Numbered from the stretch's first letter, positions 23,511-36,231 are shown. The stretch: 64,000 nt of DNA from Przewalskia tangutica (GCA_029844215.1 CM056725.1:62099609-62163608); one strand, 5' to 3'. The notes: generated from the sequence alone by a model not told the origin. Numbers and translations are program-made.

Positions 23511-23926
23511 TGTTATACCCCGTATTTCCAGAGTATGTACGTGGGGGACGTACGTAGAAATTTTCGAACTTCTTTATGCTTGGACGAATTCTTTTGTGCA
23601 CAACACCCGGTTAGAGTCGTTTTTCGACGAAAAGTTTTCACAGCTTTCGTAGGGGAATTTCCGGCTATGTCATTTATAATTTTTGCGGATTTTTCCGAGA
23701 GACGAAACATTTTGGACCAACGAGAGGGCGACACTTGTCACCCTCTAATTGGAAGGAGTGGACGGCAACTTTGGGCTAGCTTGGACGATTTTGTGTCTTT
23801 CCCTTGGTCAAGGGTTAGGTAGGATATTTTGTGGTAGATGGATAAGGTAGCACATGGCTAAATCTTGGCCTTACACTTGCTATGCACTTGTCTTCATCTT
23901 GGCCATTGGTTGGCCTTCACTTGACC

Positions 23927-23934
23927 TATAAATA
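23927..23934 (+). promoter_or_regulatory. TATA box, LTR B3
   Basis: TATAAATA with B-type flanks. Confidence 0.68.
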
Positions 23935-25869
23935 CCCCTCTAGTTGAAGACATTCTTCATCCTAAACTTGAGCAATCTATCTAAGTCTCAAACTACTCCC
24001 TCCCTCTTGAGTTTAAATCCACACTTCCCCTTTGGCGAGAGCTTCCCCTCCTTTGTGGTGTCTAGCCGTGGGGTACCCCCCCCCCTAGCCTAGTTGTTTT
24101 CGTATAATACCCCTTGTTGTGGTATAGAAATACTCTCCTAGTATTGTTATAATGTCCAAATACCTTGGCCCATATACCTTGTAGTATTCCCAAGGTTACA
24201 CTTATACAAAAGCCCAGAAAATACGATTATACTTCCTTTAGCCACAAAAACGAAACCCTAAGGAAATCTTCACCCGTTGTTGAAGTTGTAAGTAGAAGTT
24301 GGTTAGAACTTCTAAGGGTTGTTTGGAGCGCTCGGAGTAGGAGCTAAGCGTTGCTCAGGATCGACTTTTTACTTGGATAATTTTGGGCTTATCGAGGTAA
24401 ACACTACTGTCCTTCTATTGTAATTAGAATTACATAAGTGTTGAATATATAGTTGTTGTATACTATATATAGAACTGAACTTAGTATTGTGGCAATGTCT
24501 TTTGACTTAAGCCTGAAGAATAAAGAATTGAACAGTAATCACATAGAAGGATAATAAAGAGAAGAACTGAACTGTAATTACATAGGACTGTATTACAGTA
24601 GACTTGTGTAGTATTACTGTGTAGAATTGTACACGTCCGGTTAGACGTATAAACCCCCCCTGGTTGGCTTGGTAGCCGGCCTCGACAGAGGAGGAGATTT
24701 CTGTTTGTGGCGGGGAGGAAGTCTTTGCCGAATTTTCTGTAGAAAGATGGGAACTTGTGTTTTGGGGTTAATAGACGTTTGTGACCTTTATAGGTGAAAG
24801 TACTAAGAGTAGCGTATTCTACTCGAGGAGTGGAAAGGGCTAGCAAGGTTGTAGTACTTGGAGCTTTTTGCTTATTGTCGATAATCGTCGCGAGGTATGT
24901 GAACCTCTTCCTATCTCTTCTAGCGTGATATGTGTGAACTATGTAGTACGGTAGGCGTACGTGTTAATCGTGTTTGATTGTTCTTAAAACATAAAGTGTT
25001 ATAACGGCTTTATGGGAAGTTGGTTATAACAGCTTTATGTAGGTAAGAAAATACTTTGTGGTTTTAAAAGGTAACTGATGTGAATTATAACTGGCTAGTT
25101 ATAATAAAGAACTTGATGTATTTCAAAAGATTTATAAATCGGTTTGGAAGGGAGAGTAACACTTGGTTTTAAAAGGGTTTAAAAAGAGTTATACTAGCTT
25201 TATGGGGAGTTAGGTATAATGTCTTAAGAGAGGTAAAGAAAATGGTTTACTGATGTTAGAAGTTAAGAGACTTGATCTTATAAGATAAGAGACTTAACTT
25301 ATTTGTTTTAATGTGAATGTTTGTGTGAAACCTCATTCGTGAGTAATGAGTATTGGTTTTATTTAAAGGGATAATGTTTCTTGATTTCGAAATCGAATGT
25401 GTATCGACAGGACCACTGCAGCGTTAATAAAGGAAAATGTATTGAATAATGATGTATCGTATTAAAACCAGTAGAAACCTCCATCTGCATAGAAACTAAG
25501 ATGAGACAAAATGATATTACATTTTCTAGATCATGGCTGCTGTAATAAGAATGTTGTAAACAAGAATAACCTACTCTCACGTGAGACATATATTACTCAA
25601 TTGTTCTAAAAAGGAATCAAGTGATTAAGTTTATGAACTATGAAACCATTTGAAAATGAGAAGCTTGAGTAATTGAAACTAGGCAAACTGGAACTTAGGA
25701 AAAGAATGTTGTTACTTGATTTTGGAAAGGAATGTGGGTTGGTCATTCTAATACTACGGGTATCGGGGGACTTTTATAAAAGTAATGGATCTCTTTTAAA
25801 AGAACTTGACGTATGTAGTACTTTGGGGTTAAAACCCGGACTTTGGCTTAAAATGAAAGTACTTTGAGT

Positions 25870-25968
25870 TGTGTGAAACTTGCCTATGCTTGTTGTTGTG
25901 AAACTTGCCTATGCTTGTTGTTGTGAAACTTGCCTATGCTTGTTGTTGTGAAACTTGCCTATGCTTGT
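25870..25968 (+). repeat. 25-bp minisatellite, four copies
   Basis: GAAACTTGCCTATGCTTG recurs at 25875, 25900, 25925 and 25950, exactly 25 bp apart. Copy number varies: two in the A LTRs, three in B1 and B2, four here and in the D LTRs (reverse, 28908-28999, 44262-44352, 59746-59845), two in F. Confidence 0.9.
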
Positions 25969-26109
25969 GATGATAGCCTTTGTTGTGCAAGTGTGGTATT
26001 TACGTTACCGTCTCTCGATAGAGGCGGTTGACTTGTTGATAACTTACTTGGACGTGCTGGCATTGATGGAGAATTCCACTTGTATTTTTCAATTTTGATT
26101 AAGGTCTTG

Positions 26110-26400
26110 TTGTTTATGTCACATGGACATGTCTACACCGTCTGATATTCGGGGCATGCGGCCGTGCGGCGGGTTGATTACCCGATATATGGTTATTCTG
26201 CAACATGGGCGTGTCTACACCGTCTGATATTCGGGGCATGTGGCGTGCGGCGGGGTTGACCACCCAAGATAGTGTTATTGGGGTTACATGGGCATGTCTA
26301 CACGTCTGCGATATTCGGGTACGTGGCCGTGCGGCCTTGTTATTATTTGCATCATGGACATGTCTACACCGATCACGATATTCGGGGCATGCGGCCATGA
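26110..26400 (+). repeat. ATGGACATGTCTAC repeat, LTR B3
   Basis: Four units as in B1, with the same CGGCC-rich linkers. Confidence 0.7.
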
Positions 26401-26994
26401 TGCGAACATGATGGATGTTGTGGGCGTGAGACCCATAGTTATATTTAGTGGTGACTTTGAGGCGTGAGTCACGACTTGGCTAACTTTTATGTTGCGTACT
26501 GTATTTTGGTTATCATACATGTCTCCTGCTTTTTAAGCTATTATGATTTCATTTACAGTATTTGTCAGTTTCACATACTTGGTACTGTTATCGACCTCCT
26601 TCGGGCTGCGTTCATCTGCAGTAGAGGTACATCGATGTCGTGGATCCATTTCTTAGGATCTCATTTAGCGTGTTGGAAAGCTCAGTTCCTTGGAGGCTTA
26701 TCTTTGGTATGTTTCCACTGAGTTGTAGGTTCTTGTACATTCGGGGTATGGCGAGCCACTGTCCGTCATAGTTGTTGTAAATCTTAAGTGCAGCCTTTGT
26801 TGTGGGCGGGGTTTGTAAAAGGATAAGCATTCGGGTTTTATGTATATATATCTGAAGGCAATTGTTTTGGTTGCTGTTTATTTATCATGTCTCTCATTTC
26901 ATGTTTAAAGTTTTTATTTCCATTAGTTTTCTCGATGATGTATCGCTAGGGTGCGGGGTAAGGCACGATCACGGGCCCGATTCGGGTCGTGACA

Positions 26995-27149
26995 GTTGGC
27001 CTTGCATACTATAAATACCCCCTTTGGAAGACTTCTTCATCCATTCCTAAATTTCCTAAGTGTTAAAAATCCTCCTCCCCGAGTAGTGTTCTCGTCCTCC
27101 CCTTTGTGAGGCCTTGTGGCGAGAGTTCCTCCCCTGGCAGAGTACCCAC
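26995..27149 (+). mobile_element. G: forward LTR, second fragment
   Basis: Resumes LTR G exactly where 12806 stopped (ATTGGTTG, then GTTGGCC), with its TATA box at 27010-27017 and the usual leader. It stops at 27149, within the GGTACCCAC block, where reverse LTR F begins. The rest of G is beyond the window. Confidence 0.8.
27010..27017 (+). promoter_or_regulatory. TATA box of LTR G, cut off from its upstream part
   Basis: TATAAATACCCCC. Array B separates it from the upstream half of its own U3, leaving about 15 bp of native sequence in front. Confidence 0.6.
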
Positions 27150-27825
27150 TGTCACGACCCAAACCCGGGCGTGATCGTGCCTACCCGGGCACCCTGGTGA
27201 TACAACATCGGAGAAAATCAGTGAAATAAAAACATGAACATGAATTTAGAGACAAAATAAATAAACAGTCAACCAAAGCAGTTGCCTTCATCATATATAC
27301 ATAAATACCCGAACAATTATCCTTTTACAAACCCCGCCACACTTGTGATGTTCTGCACTCTAAGATTTACACAACAACTATGACGGACGGGGCCGCCATA
27401 CCACGAATGTACACGGACCTACGCACTGTGGTAACATACCAAAGATAAGCCTCGAAGGCAGCTTCCCAACACGCCGAAAGGTGATCCTAAAGCGAGGATC
27501 GACGGCCGATGTACCTCTACTGCGGCATGACGCAGCCCGAAGGAGGTCGATCAACAGTACAGTATGTGAAATCGTAAATCATGGCGAAATCATAATAGTC
27601 TATAAAAGCGGAGGCAGTATGATAACCAAACTACGATACATACACATAACGATTATATCAATTCGGTCTCGCACAACATTAATCACGCGTGGAGTACCTT
27701 CCTCACCGGCGATGCATGATATGATAACAACAAGATAGAAATCCAAATGGGAGCATACCCGTGCGCTACGCATCGTGTCAGTATGTCCAAAGGGAACAAA
27801 TAAGACAACATTCCAAATGGAAGCA
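27150..27825 (-). mobile_element. F: reverse LTR, first fragment
   Basis: Begins TGTCACGACCCAAACCCGGG, the reverse complement of a family LTR end, and reaches the 70-bp repeat region, where array D interrupts it after AAGCA. It resumes at 62245. Confidence 0.82.
27821..27825. other. Target-site duplication of array D, left copy
   Basis: AAGCA, repeated exactly at 62245-62249. The 70-bp repeat of F reads through when the two copies are merged. Confidence 0.88.
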
Positions 27826-28445
27826 TGTCACGACCCGAACCCGGGCCCGTGACTGGTGCCTTACCCCGGGCACCCTAGTGATACAACATCAGAGAAAATC
27901 AGCGGAAATAAAAAAAAACCTTAAACATGAAATGAGAGACATGATAGATAACAAAGCAACCAAAGCAGTTGCCTTGGTATATATATACATAAAAACCGAA
28001 CAGTTATCCTTTTTACAAAACCGCTTCCCACAGCGGTGCTCTGACCTCTAAGATTTTACAACAACAATGACGGGGCGAGGCCCGTACCACTGAATGTACA
28101 AGAGACTACAACTCGGAAACCTACAAAGATAAGCCTCCGAAGGAACGGAGCTTTCAACACGGAAATGTGATCCTAGAGCGAGGACCACGAGCGATGTACC
28201 TTACTGCGCAGGCGTGAGCGGCCCGAAGGAGGTCGATGCAAGTACAGTATGTGAAAGCGTAAAATCGTAAATGAAATCATAGCGATCTATATAAAGCGGG
28301 AGACATGTATGATAACCAAACTACGATGATACAACATATAAACAATCATATTAAGTCGTGGACTCACGCCTCCAAATCATCACTGTGCGTGGAATTCCTT
28401 CCTCATGCGGCGATCATGATATGATATCAACGACAACAATCCAAA

Positions 28446-28760
28446 TGGGAGCATACGTGCGCTACGCATCGTGTCGGTATGTCCAAAGGGAAACAATAAG
28501 ACAAAGATTCCAAATGGAAACATACACGTGCGCTACGATCGTGTCGATATGCCCAAAGGAAACAATAAAGCGGCATTCCAAATGGATACATACCCGCGCT
28601 CGCATCGTGTCGATATGCCCAAAGGAAACAAATAAGCGGCATTCCAAATGGAAACATACCCGCGCTACGCGTCGTGTCGGTATGCCCAAAGGAAACAATA
28701 AAGCGGCGTCAAAATGGAAGCATACCGCGAGCGCTACGCGTGTCGGTATGTCCAAAGCGA
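28446..28760 (-). repeat. 70-bp repeat array in LTR D1
   Basis: Five units of CAAATGG-x-ATAC-CGCGCTACG-x-GTGTCG-x-CCAAAGG. The units are more damaged than in D3, mostly at CAG/CTG. Confidence 0.8.
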
Positions 28761-30446
28761 TTAGCAAAAGTAACACAATCAGCGACGCGTGCGTGGAATT
28801 TCTCCGTCGCCGACGCGTCCAAGTAAGTTCTCAACAAGTCAACCAACCTCCATCGAGAGGCACGGTAGTATAGAAACACAATTCTTGCACAACAATGGCT
28901 ATCACGACAAGCGTAGGCAAGTTTCACAACAAGCATAGGCGGGTTTCACAACAACAAGCATAGGCGGGTTTCAACAACAAGCATGGCGGGTTTCACAACA
29001 ACTCAAAGTACTTTCATTTTATGCCAAGGTCGGGTTTTAACCTAAAGTACTACGTCGTTAAATTCCTTTTAAGAGATTCATTCTTTTTATAAAAGTCACC
29101 CGATACAGTAGTATAAAATAGAGTGACTTACATCTTTTAAGTAAACCAAATTAAGGCAACACTATGCCTTTCTTTTCCTAAAGTTCCAATTTGCCTAATT
29201 TCATTTACACAAGTCTCTTTTAGGAAAGTTTCATAGTTCAATGTCTTAATCTCTATAAAAACAAAATAGTAACATATGCCATAGGCCAGTATGTTAATCT
29301 TGTTCAAAATCAAGATAACAAAGCAGCCATTATCTACAAAATGAAATATCATGTTTTCTCATCTTATCTTTTATCAAGATGGACGTTTCTACTGGTTTTA
29401 ATAAAACTTAATTATTCAATACACTTTCCTTTATTAACGCCGCGATGGTTTGTCGATACATTACGATTTCCAAATCGGAAACATTATTCCTTTCAAAAAC
29501 CAAGTACTCATTACTCACGAATGAGGTTTCACACATCTTACAACATTCAAATCAATTCAATTAAGTTAAGTCTCTTATCTTATAAGATCAAGTCTCTTAA
29601 CTTCTAAGATCAAATAGCCATTCTTTTTATCTCATTTAGACGTTATACCTAACTTCCCATAAAGCTAGTATAACTCTTAAGTTCTCTAAACCAAGTATTA
29701 CTCTTCTTTCAAAAAGGGTTTCTTAATGAAAGACTTCAAGTTCTTTATTATCACACATCAAGTCAGTTATAAGTCAAATCAGTTACCTTTTAACAATCAC
29801 AAAGCTTTTTCTTATCTACATAAAGTCATTATAACAACTTCATAAAGCCGTTATAACCCTTTATGTTTTAAATCAATCAAATACTTTTAACACACGTATG
29901 CGTCTGCACTACATAGTTATACACATATCATGCTAGAAAGATAGGAAGAGGTTCACATACCTCTCGACGAACCGACTAATAGCAAAAGCGCTCCAAGTAC
30001 TTCAAACCGTCGGCTACTCCTTAAGCCACGTAGATCGCACCACACGTAGTACTTCAACCTATAAGGCCACAAGGCGCTTATTAACATCTAAATCTCATCG
30101 TTCCATATTCTACAGAAAATTCGGCAGCACCTCCCCCCCCGCAACAGCGTAAATCTCATCCTCTATCGAGGCCGGCTACCAAGCCAACCAGGGGGGGTTT
30201 GCACGTCTAACCGGACGTGTACAATTCTACTCACAGTAATACTACAAACTCGTAATACGATCCTATGTAATTCTGATTCAGTTCGCTTCTTAAAATTCAG
30301 GCTTAAGTCGCAAGACATTGCCGTAAGTATTATTCAGGCTTAAGTCAAAAGACATTGCCGATAAATACGTTCAGTTCTATATATAGTATACTTCAACTAT
30401 ATATTCCTATAATATGTAATTTCAAATTACAATAGAAGGTCAAGAT

Positions 30447-30451
30447 AATTA
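30447..30451. other. Target-site duplication of element C, left copy
   Basis: AATTA, repeated at 39822-39826. Merging them restores GATAATTACCTCGATAAGCC, as seen uninterrupted in LTR D3 near 61305. Confidence 0.93.
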
Positions 30452-33400
30452 TGTTATACCCCGTAGTTCCAGGGTATGTATGCGAGGACGTACGTACGAG
30501 AATACGACAGAAAGATTGGAAAGGAAGAAAGAGGCGATTTTTCCACGGAAAAGTTTCCGGTTTTTGTGAAGGAAAAAGGTTCGTTTATGGGAATTGGATT
30601 CCCAGATTTGGTATTCGGACTTCCTGGAATATTAGAGAATTATGGAATTTTATTTTCGAAAATGGTCACGTGGGCCCACGAGAAATTTACTGATTTTGTG
30701 GGGCCCTTTGATTTTGAGATTTTGGCGTTTGGATATTTTCGAAGACGAAATATTTTGGGCGAATCGGGGCGACACGTGTCACCCCCGTGGCACCTTTGGG
30801 CCAGAAATATGTTTGTGCACAACACCGGTTAGAGTCGTTTTTCGAAACGTTTTCCACAACTTTCGTAGGGAATTTCCGCTATGTCATTTAGTATTTTTGC
30901 GGATTTTTCCGAGAGGCGGAACATTAGGACCAACGAGAGGGCGGCACTTGGCACCCTCTCATTGGTGGGCAAAGTGGGCGGCACATGGACGATTGGGAAG
31001 GCAAGTGGGAGATATTTTTGGTAGATATTTTGTGTGCAAGTTGGCTAGGTACACATGGGGGTATCTTGGCCTACACTTGCCTAACACTTGGTGTAATCTT
31101 GGCCATTGGTTGGCTTTCACTTGACCTATAAATACCCCTCCTTGGAAGACTAATTCATTCACAAATTGCCTAAGTCTTGAAAGCTTCTTCCTTCCCAGTG
31201 TGGTGTCTTGGCGAGAGCCCCTCCCTCCCCTTGGCGAGAGTCCCCAGTGGGGTAGGCCGAGGTAGACACCCCCTCCTTTGAGGTGCTAGCCGTGGGGTAC
31301 CCCCCCCCCTAGCCTAGTTGCTTTCGTATAATACCCCCCTTTGTGGTATAGAAATACTCTCCAAGTATTGTTATAATGCCCAAATTACCTTAGCCTTATA
31401 CCTTGTTGTATTCTAATGTTATACATTTACGAAAAGCCCGTAAATACTATTATACTTCCGTCAATACAAAACCGAAACCCAGGAAAATCTCCATAGTCCG
31501 TTGGAGTATTGTGTAAGTTGGTTAGAACTTCTAAGGGTGGTTTAGAGCGGGTTGGGCGCTCGGAGTTCGAGCTAAACGATTGCCCAGATCGACTTTATAC
31601 TTGGATAATGATGGGCTTATTGAGGTAATGATCTTGTCCCCCTATTGTAATTGGATATTACATGTTGTAGGAGTATATAGTTGAAGTATACTATATATAG
31701 TACTGAACTGTAATTACATAGGACTGTATTACAGTAGACTTGTGTAGTAGTACCGTGGAGTAGAATTGTACCCGTTAGGGTTAGATGTATAACCCCGGTT
31801 GGCTTGGTAGCGGCCTCGATAGAGAGGAGATTTACTGTTGTTGCGGGAAGTCTTTGCGAATTTTTACGTAGAAGTTCTACGATGAGACCTAAATGTTAAT
31901 AAGCGCCTTGTGGCCTTATAGGTGGATGTACTACGTGTGGCGCGATCTACGTGGCTTAAGGGTAGCCGACGTTTGGAAGTATTTGGGCGTTTTGCTGTAG
32001 TCGATACTGCCGCGAGGTATGTGAACCTCTTCCTATCTCTCTAGCATGATATGTGTAAACTATGTAGTACTAGACGCATACGTGCTAAATGTGTTTGAGT
32101 GGTTTAAAACATAAAGTGTTATAACGGCTTTACGGGAAGTTGGTTATAACGACTTTATGTTAGTAAGAAAATACATGTGGTTTTAAAAGGTAATCGATTT
32201 GAACTATAACGGCTTGTTATATGATAAGAAAGAACTTGAAGTATTTTCAAAAGATTTTTGAATCATTTTCAAAGAAGTAATACTTGGTGTTTGAAAACTT
32301 AAGAGTTATACTAGCTTTATGGGAAGTTAGGTATAACGGCTTAAGAATGCTTTCTTGATTTCGAAATCGAATGTGTATCGACAAACCAACTGCGGCGTTA
32401 ATAAAAGGAAATGTTTTGAATAATTAAGTATTATGAAAACCGGAGAAACTTCCATCCGCATGAAGCTAAGATGAGACAAAATGATATTTCCTAGATCATG
32501 GTCAGTAATAAGATTGTTATAAACAAGAATATCCTACTCACACATAAGGCTTATGTTTCTCAGTTGTTTAAAAGAGAATTATATTCTTAAATGAATAAGA
32601 CTATGAACTACGGAACCTTTCTAAAATAAGAAACGTGAACATTTGAAATTAGGCAAACTTGGACGCTTGGAAAATAATGTTGTTACTTGATTTTACAAAG
32701 GTAAGAGTTTTGGGTTTCTTAAAGAATGATCACTCTATTTTATACTACTGTATTGTGTGACTTATATGAAAGAAACAGATCTTTTTAAGATTTTAATGTG
32801 TGAAGTACTTTGGGGATAGATACGAACTTGTTAGTAGAAAGTACCTTGTGTGAATAACTTGATTGTATTGGTTTGTGATAACCTTGTAATACTTTCTTGT
32901 TGCTTTGATAAGTAAACGTGTTAGGATGCTACGTGTGTTAGTATCTTGTGATGTTTGTGTAAAGGGTTTCCCTTGATTGTGCTTATTAACTATCATCGTT
33001 ATGATAGTATGGTGGCATTCATCTCTTGAGATGATTCCGGGTTAAAATGTCCTCCGTCACGGGGTAGACTCAGCGGTCGATGGACCTATGATTCGAGAAT
33101 ACCTCACGCAGTCCCGGGCTATCGCGAGCTACGAGTTCGTGTTAGTGACGTCCTTTATGGGCATGCGGTCCATGTGGCCACGCGGATCGAAGTCGGGGCG
33201 ATCTTGGGAGTAGCTACCCTCGATGCGGGAATACCTCATGCGGGCGATGAGATTGGCCTACGCGAGTGCGGAAGTTCCAGACTAGACGCGCACATTAGGT
33301 ACTGCGCGCAAGTGGCGGCTTTGATCATGTGGACGGCAGACAGATCTTATGATACGATTATGACCTTGTTGGTGCGTGGGTGTTAGTAGTCGGCTATGCC

Positions 33401-34106
33401 TTCGTGACTTACCGCATGCAGTTTTATTAGGACACAGTGGGACTCGTGTTCATGTGTATTCCTTGGTGCTTGTATATCATAAACCGCCGGCGGTGAGGAA
33501 GGTATTCTACGCACGATTGATGTTGTGGGCGTGAGACCCATTGTTAAATCGAGTGATGACTTGAGGCGTGAGTCCCCGACTTGACATATCGCTTATTTAT
33601 GGTGAACAGTAGTTTGGTTATCATACATGTCTCCGCTTGTATAGACTACTATGATTTCATTTCTGATTTATTTTTAGTTTCACATACTCGATTTTTGTTA
33701 TCGACCTCCTTGGGTGCGTTCATGCGCAGTTGAGGTACATCGATCGTTGATCCTAGCTCTCGGTCACGATTCAGCGTTTGGGAAGCTCCGTTTCTCGGAG
33801 GCTTATCAGTGGTATAGTCCTGTCGTAGTAAGTGTTTACATTCGGGGGTTTGGCGGGGCCCTGTCCGCCATTGTGGTCGTATCATTCTTGAGGTGCATGA
33901 AATCTGTTGTGGCGGGGTTGGTAAAAAGGATTAAGCCGCTCATTTGTAAAAGAGTTGATGGTTATATATACGCGAAAAGGCAAGTTTCCAGATTATTGTT
34001 TTATATATTTCGTTATCTCATTTGTGGTTTTATGTTCCCGATTACTCGATGTTGTGTCACTAGGGTGCCCGGTAGGCACCATCCACGGCCCGGTTCGGTC
34101 GTGACA
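30452..34106 (+). repeat. 5' LTR of element C
   Basis: TGTTATACCCCGTAGTTCC to GGTCGTGACA, 3655 bp. The CTG/CAG-rich block near 31700 is intact here but scrambled in the 3' LTR near 37440. Confidence 0.9.
31127..31134 (+). promoter_or_regulatory. TATA box, C 5' LTR
   Basis: TATAAATA followed by CCCCTCC. Confidence 0.68.
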
Positions 34107-34110
34107 AAAG

Positions 34111-34122
34111 TGGTATCGAGCG
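34111..34122 (+). other. Primer binding site, element C
   Basis: TGGTATCGAGCG, 5 bp after the LTR; same two missing A residues as in A and E. Confidence 0.8.
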
Positions 34123-34308
34123 ATTAATCCTCGGAAAGTGTCTACGACCGTATCGATGAGTCTTGATTATCGGTGTGTTGTGCACCACACCAATAATCGT
34201 GAGGCTATAGGATATTTAGGATTGGTTTCTATTCTTCTCACTCTGAGATCGTGCCTTAGAGCCGTGTTGTAAGTTGGACCCTCGACGAAATTCTTTCCAC
34301 TTATCGTT

Positions 34309-34760
34309 ATGCCTCGCGTAGGCAACCGGGCCCGTGAGGCAAAGCGGCAGAGGCTGCGAGTAGAGTTCGGAGGGTGGCGAGGCACAGCCCAATCATTACC
34401 TAGGGTAGTGCTTCATTCGGGAAGTTTTGCGACGCCACTAGCCCCAAGCAGAAGTTTAGCAGCACGGCGGCGGTGCCTACAATGACCATAATATTTGAAC
34501 CTTCCGCGGCCATCGAACAGAGAATATAGATTGCCAAGAGACAACCACTGTTACTAGCTATAGATTTGGCTACGGAGAGTATACCGATATACCGCGAGTC
34601 CGAGGACTATCTAAAAGAGGTTGTGCAAGAGTAATTCTTGATTAGGCTTGAGCATGGCACGTATGCGGGCTTATGCGTGCCGAAAACGTAGAGATCGACG
34701 GGTTAACGAAGGACAGCAGAAGAGGGCCAGAGCAGCAAGGTCCTTTGGTAACTTTCAAGG
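34309..34760 (+). pseudogene. gag: Broken gag N-terminal remnant, element C
   Basis: Starts at an ATG in the same position as the MPPRR start in D and reads CCTCGCGTAGG, where an indel shifts the frame at once. Later pieces correspond to the D blocks for a CACRKRRDRRVNEG-like segment near 34680. It ends at the same junction as A (ACTTTCAAGGTGAGTATACC), lacking the following gag block of D. Not translatable as written. Confidence 0.55.
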
Positions 34761-36231
34761 TGAGTATACCTTAAGTGCTATGTTCTGATAGCAGTGTGTT
34801 AGTTGTGATTAGAATCATGGTGGGTTAACCGAGTAAGATTTTGGGGGATAGAGAAGATGTGAGCCTTAGAGTGTTATACGTAAAGACCTTAGAGGTAAGG
34901 CCATCTCGAGAAAGGTGTAGTGTTATGTTTGACCCTTATAGGAGTGCATAGTGCACGTGAGCTATGTTCGTGGGATAAGTCCCTGAGTAGCGTGATTTGA
35001 AAGAAGGTAGTCGAGCTAGGAAGACCGCTAGGTTTTCGTAATATGATTTGTGAAATTATTCCTTCGGGGAGCTAGTGTTTTGCGCAATGCCGGCCTGTTG
35101 AGGCCATGTTGCGGGTCAACCCGCGGTATGGTGGTGGGTCAGGTTGTGGTGGTCCCGCCTTGTGGTAGGGCCGAGGGTGTTAGGCCCATGTTTAGTTAGC
35201 CGCGGCAAGTTCGTGGATGCGTTCGACCGATGGTCGGGCCGATGGGCAACTATCGTGTTCTTCTGGCCGTGTCGTTCTACAGTTGTTGTTGTTATCTAAA
35301 AGGTTGTGAGGTTGCACGGTGCCTACCTTCACCTTATGACGATGGGAGCCAGTGGTACCAAGCTTTCTTCTCGAGTTGGACCAGCAGGCTAGGAACTCGT
35401 AAGTCTCAGACCGCATTCGCCTCTGCCGGTGTTTTGATTTCGTGGTAGTGAGGATCGTTGTCTCCGGGGAAGTGTTTAAGCTACCATTTCGTTGTTCGGA
35501 TGTCGCCTTGTGACGCCTTGTAGGCAGAAATGCAAGTCACGGCCGATTGGTTCGATGTTGGCGTGGTTCAGATAGTTGGTTCGTGCTTGTTCCAGCAGAT
35601 CGTGGATAGTGAAGCTTGTCTAGAAGAAGTTCCGCACCGAGGAATCGCGGATTATCGGCGACGACGCTTAGAGTTCAGGTTGACGGTCTGTCTTCTTGAA
35701 AGTACCACCCCTGTCAGGGTGTGACGAGTTTTGGAAACAGAAGGAACTTAGCCCGAGTTACTTGGGCCTTCGTGAGTTCATGTGAAGAATAGGCCAGTTG
35801 CCTATATGTTAGCATTTGCCGTCCGACTTAGGAGGAAGGACGTCCGGCCTTTCGTATTGTTATGTTCGAAAGTATCAAGATCCATCCGAATGTTCCCGCT
35901 AATGATGACCACGTTAGAGATAGTAACCCGAGTTTGGATACTAAAGCAAGATCGTAAATGTGATAAGAATCCGAGTGCATTTACGCTTCGATCGTGACGC
36001 AGCCGGCACCATTTGTTGGGTCGCCGAGCAAGGCTCGCGACAAAGTGACAAAAGTAGTATTATTTGTGGTGATGTTAGAGGTGTTTCCTCGTGGACTTGG
36101 ATGTAAGTATTTTACGTGGGTATTTACGCCACCGCGCAGGATTGTTTCGTAAGTATAAGTGGAAGACTATAATCGCCACGTGTTCGCTTGAGACTTAGAA
36201 GGAACATTCGACGAATGTTTCTAGGGAAGAA

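Larger units (their letters stand above)
12807..26994 (+). mobile_element. Array B: tandem LTR-internal-LTR-internal-LTR
   Basis: Three LTRs (12807-16018, 18175-21339, 23511-26994) alternate with two internal regions. All are direct repeats. The array sits inside LTR G: GGTTG lies before it and GTTGG after, consistent with a 4-5-bp target duplication (GTTG shared). One transposition gives only two LTRs, so the third LTR and second internal region indicate later unequal recombination. It is the only subfamily here whose gag remnant reaches a CCHC knuckle. Confidence 0.87.
23511..26994 (+). repeat. LTR B3 (outer 3' LTR of array B)
   Basis: Its first ~3.07 kb match B1 and B2. Its last ~400 bp carry the usual family U5, ending TTCGGGTCGTGACA, instead of the alternative end. 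It has four 25-bp minisatellite copies, one more than B1 or B2. It is followed directly by the continuation of LTR G, so this is the true outer end. Confidence 0.87.
27826..30451 (-). repeat. LTR D1, first part
   Basis: Reverse LTR starting TGTCACGACCCGAACCCGGG. It includes the 70-bp array (28446-28760), the 25-bp minisatellite (28908-28999) and the C/G-run block near 30135. Interrupted by element C after AATTA. Confidence 0.88.
34107..36231 (+). other. Internal region of element C
   Basis: 2125 bp, colinear with the internal region of A throughout. After the gag remnant I see no supported reading frame. It has the LTR-end/PBS-like module at about 36000-36064, a hairpin at 36201-36221 with a shortened loop, and a worn purine tract (CTAGGGAAGAA, 36221-36231). 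Confidence 0.75.

Noticed and set aside
28358..28873. 171-codon open frame
   Set aside because: It is made by the 70-bp repeat being read in a frame that stays open (period near a multiple of three after indels). The same DNA is open in several frames on both strands and the product is just the repeat (KGN, ATHRVSM motifs).
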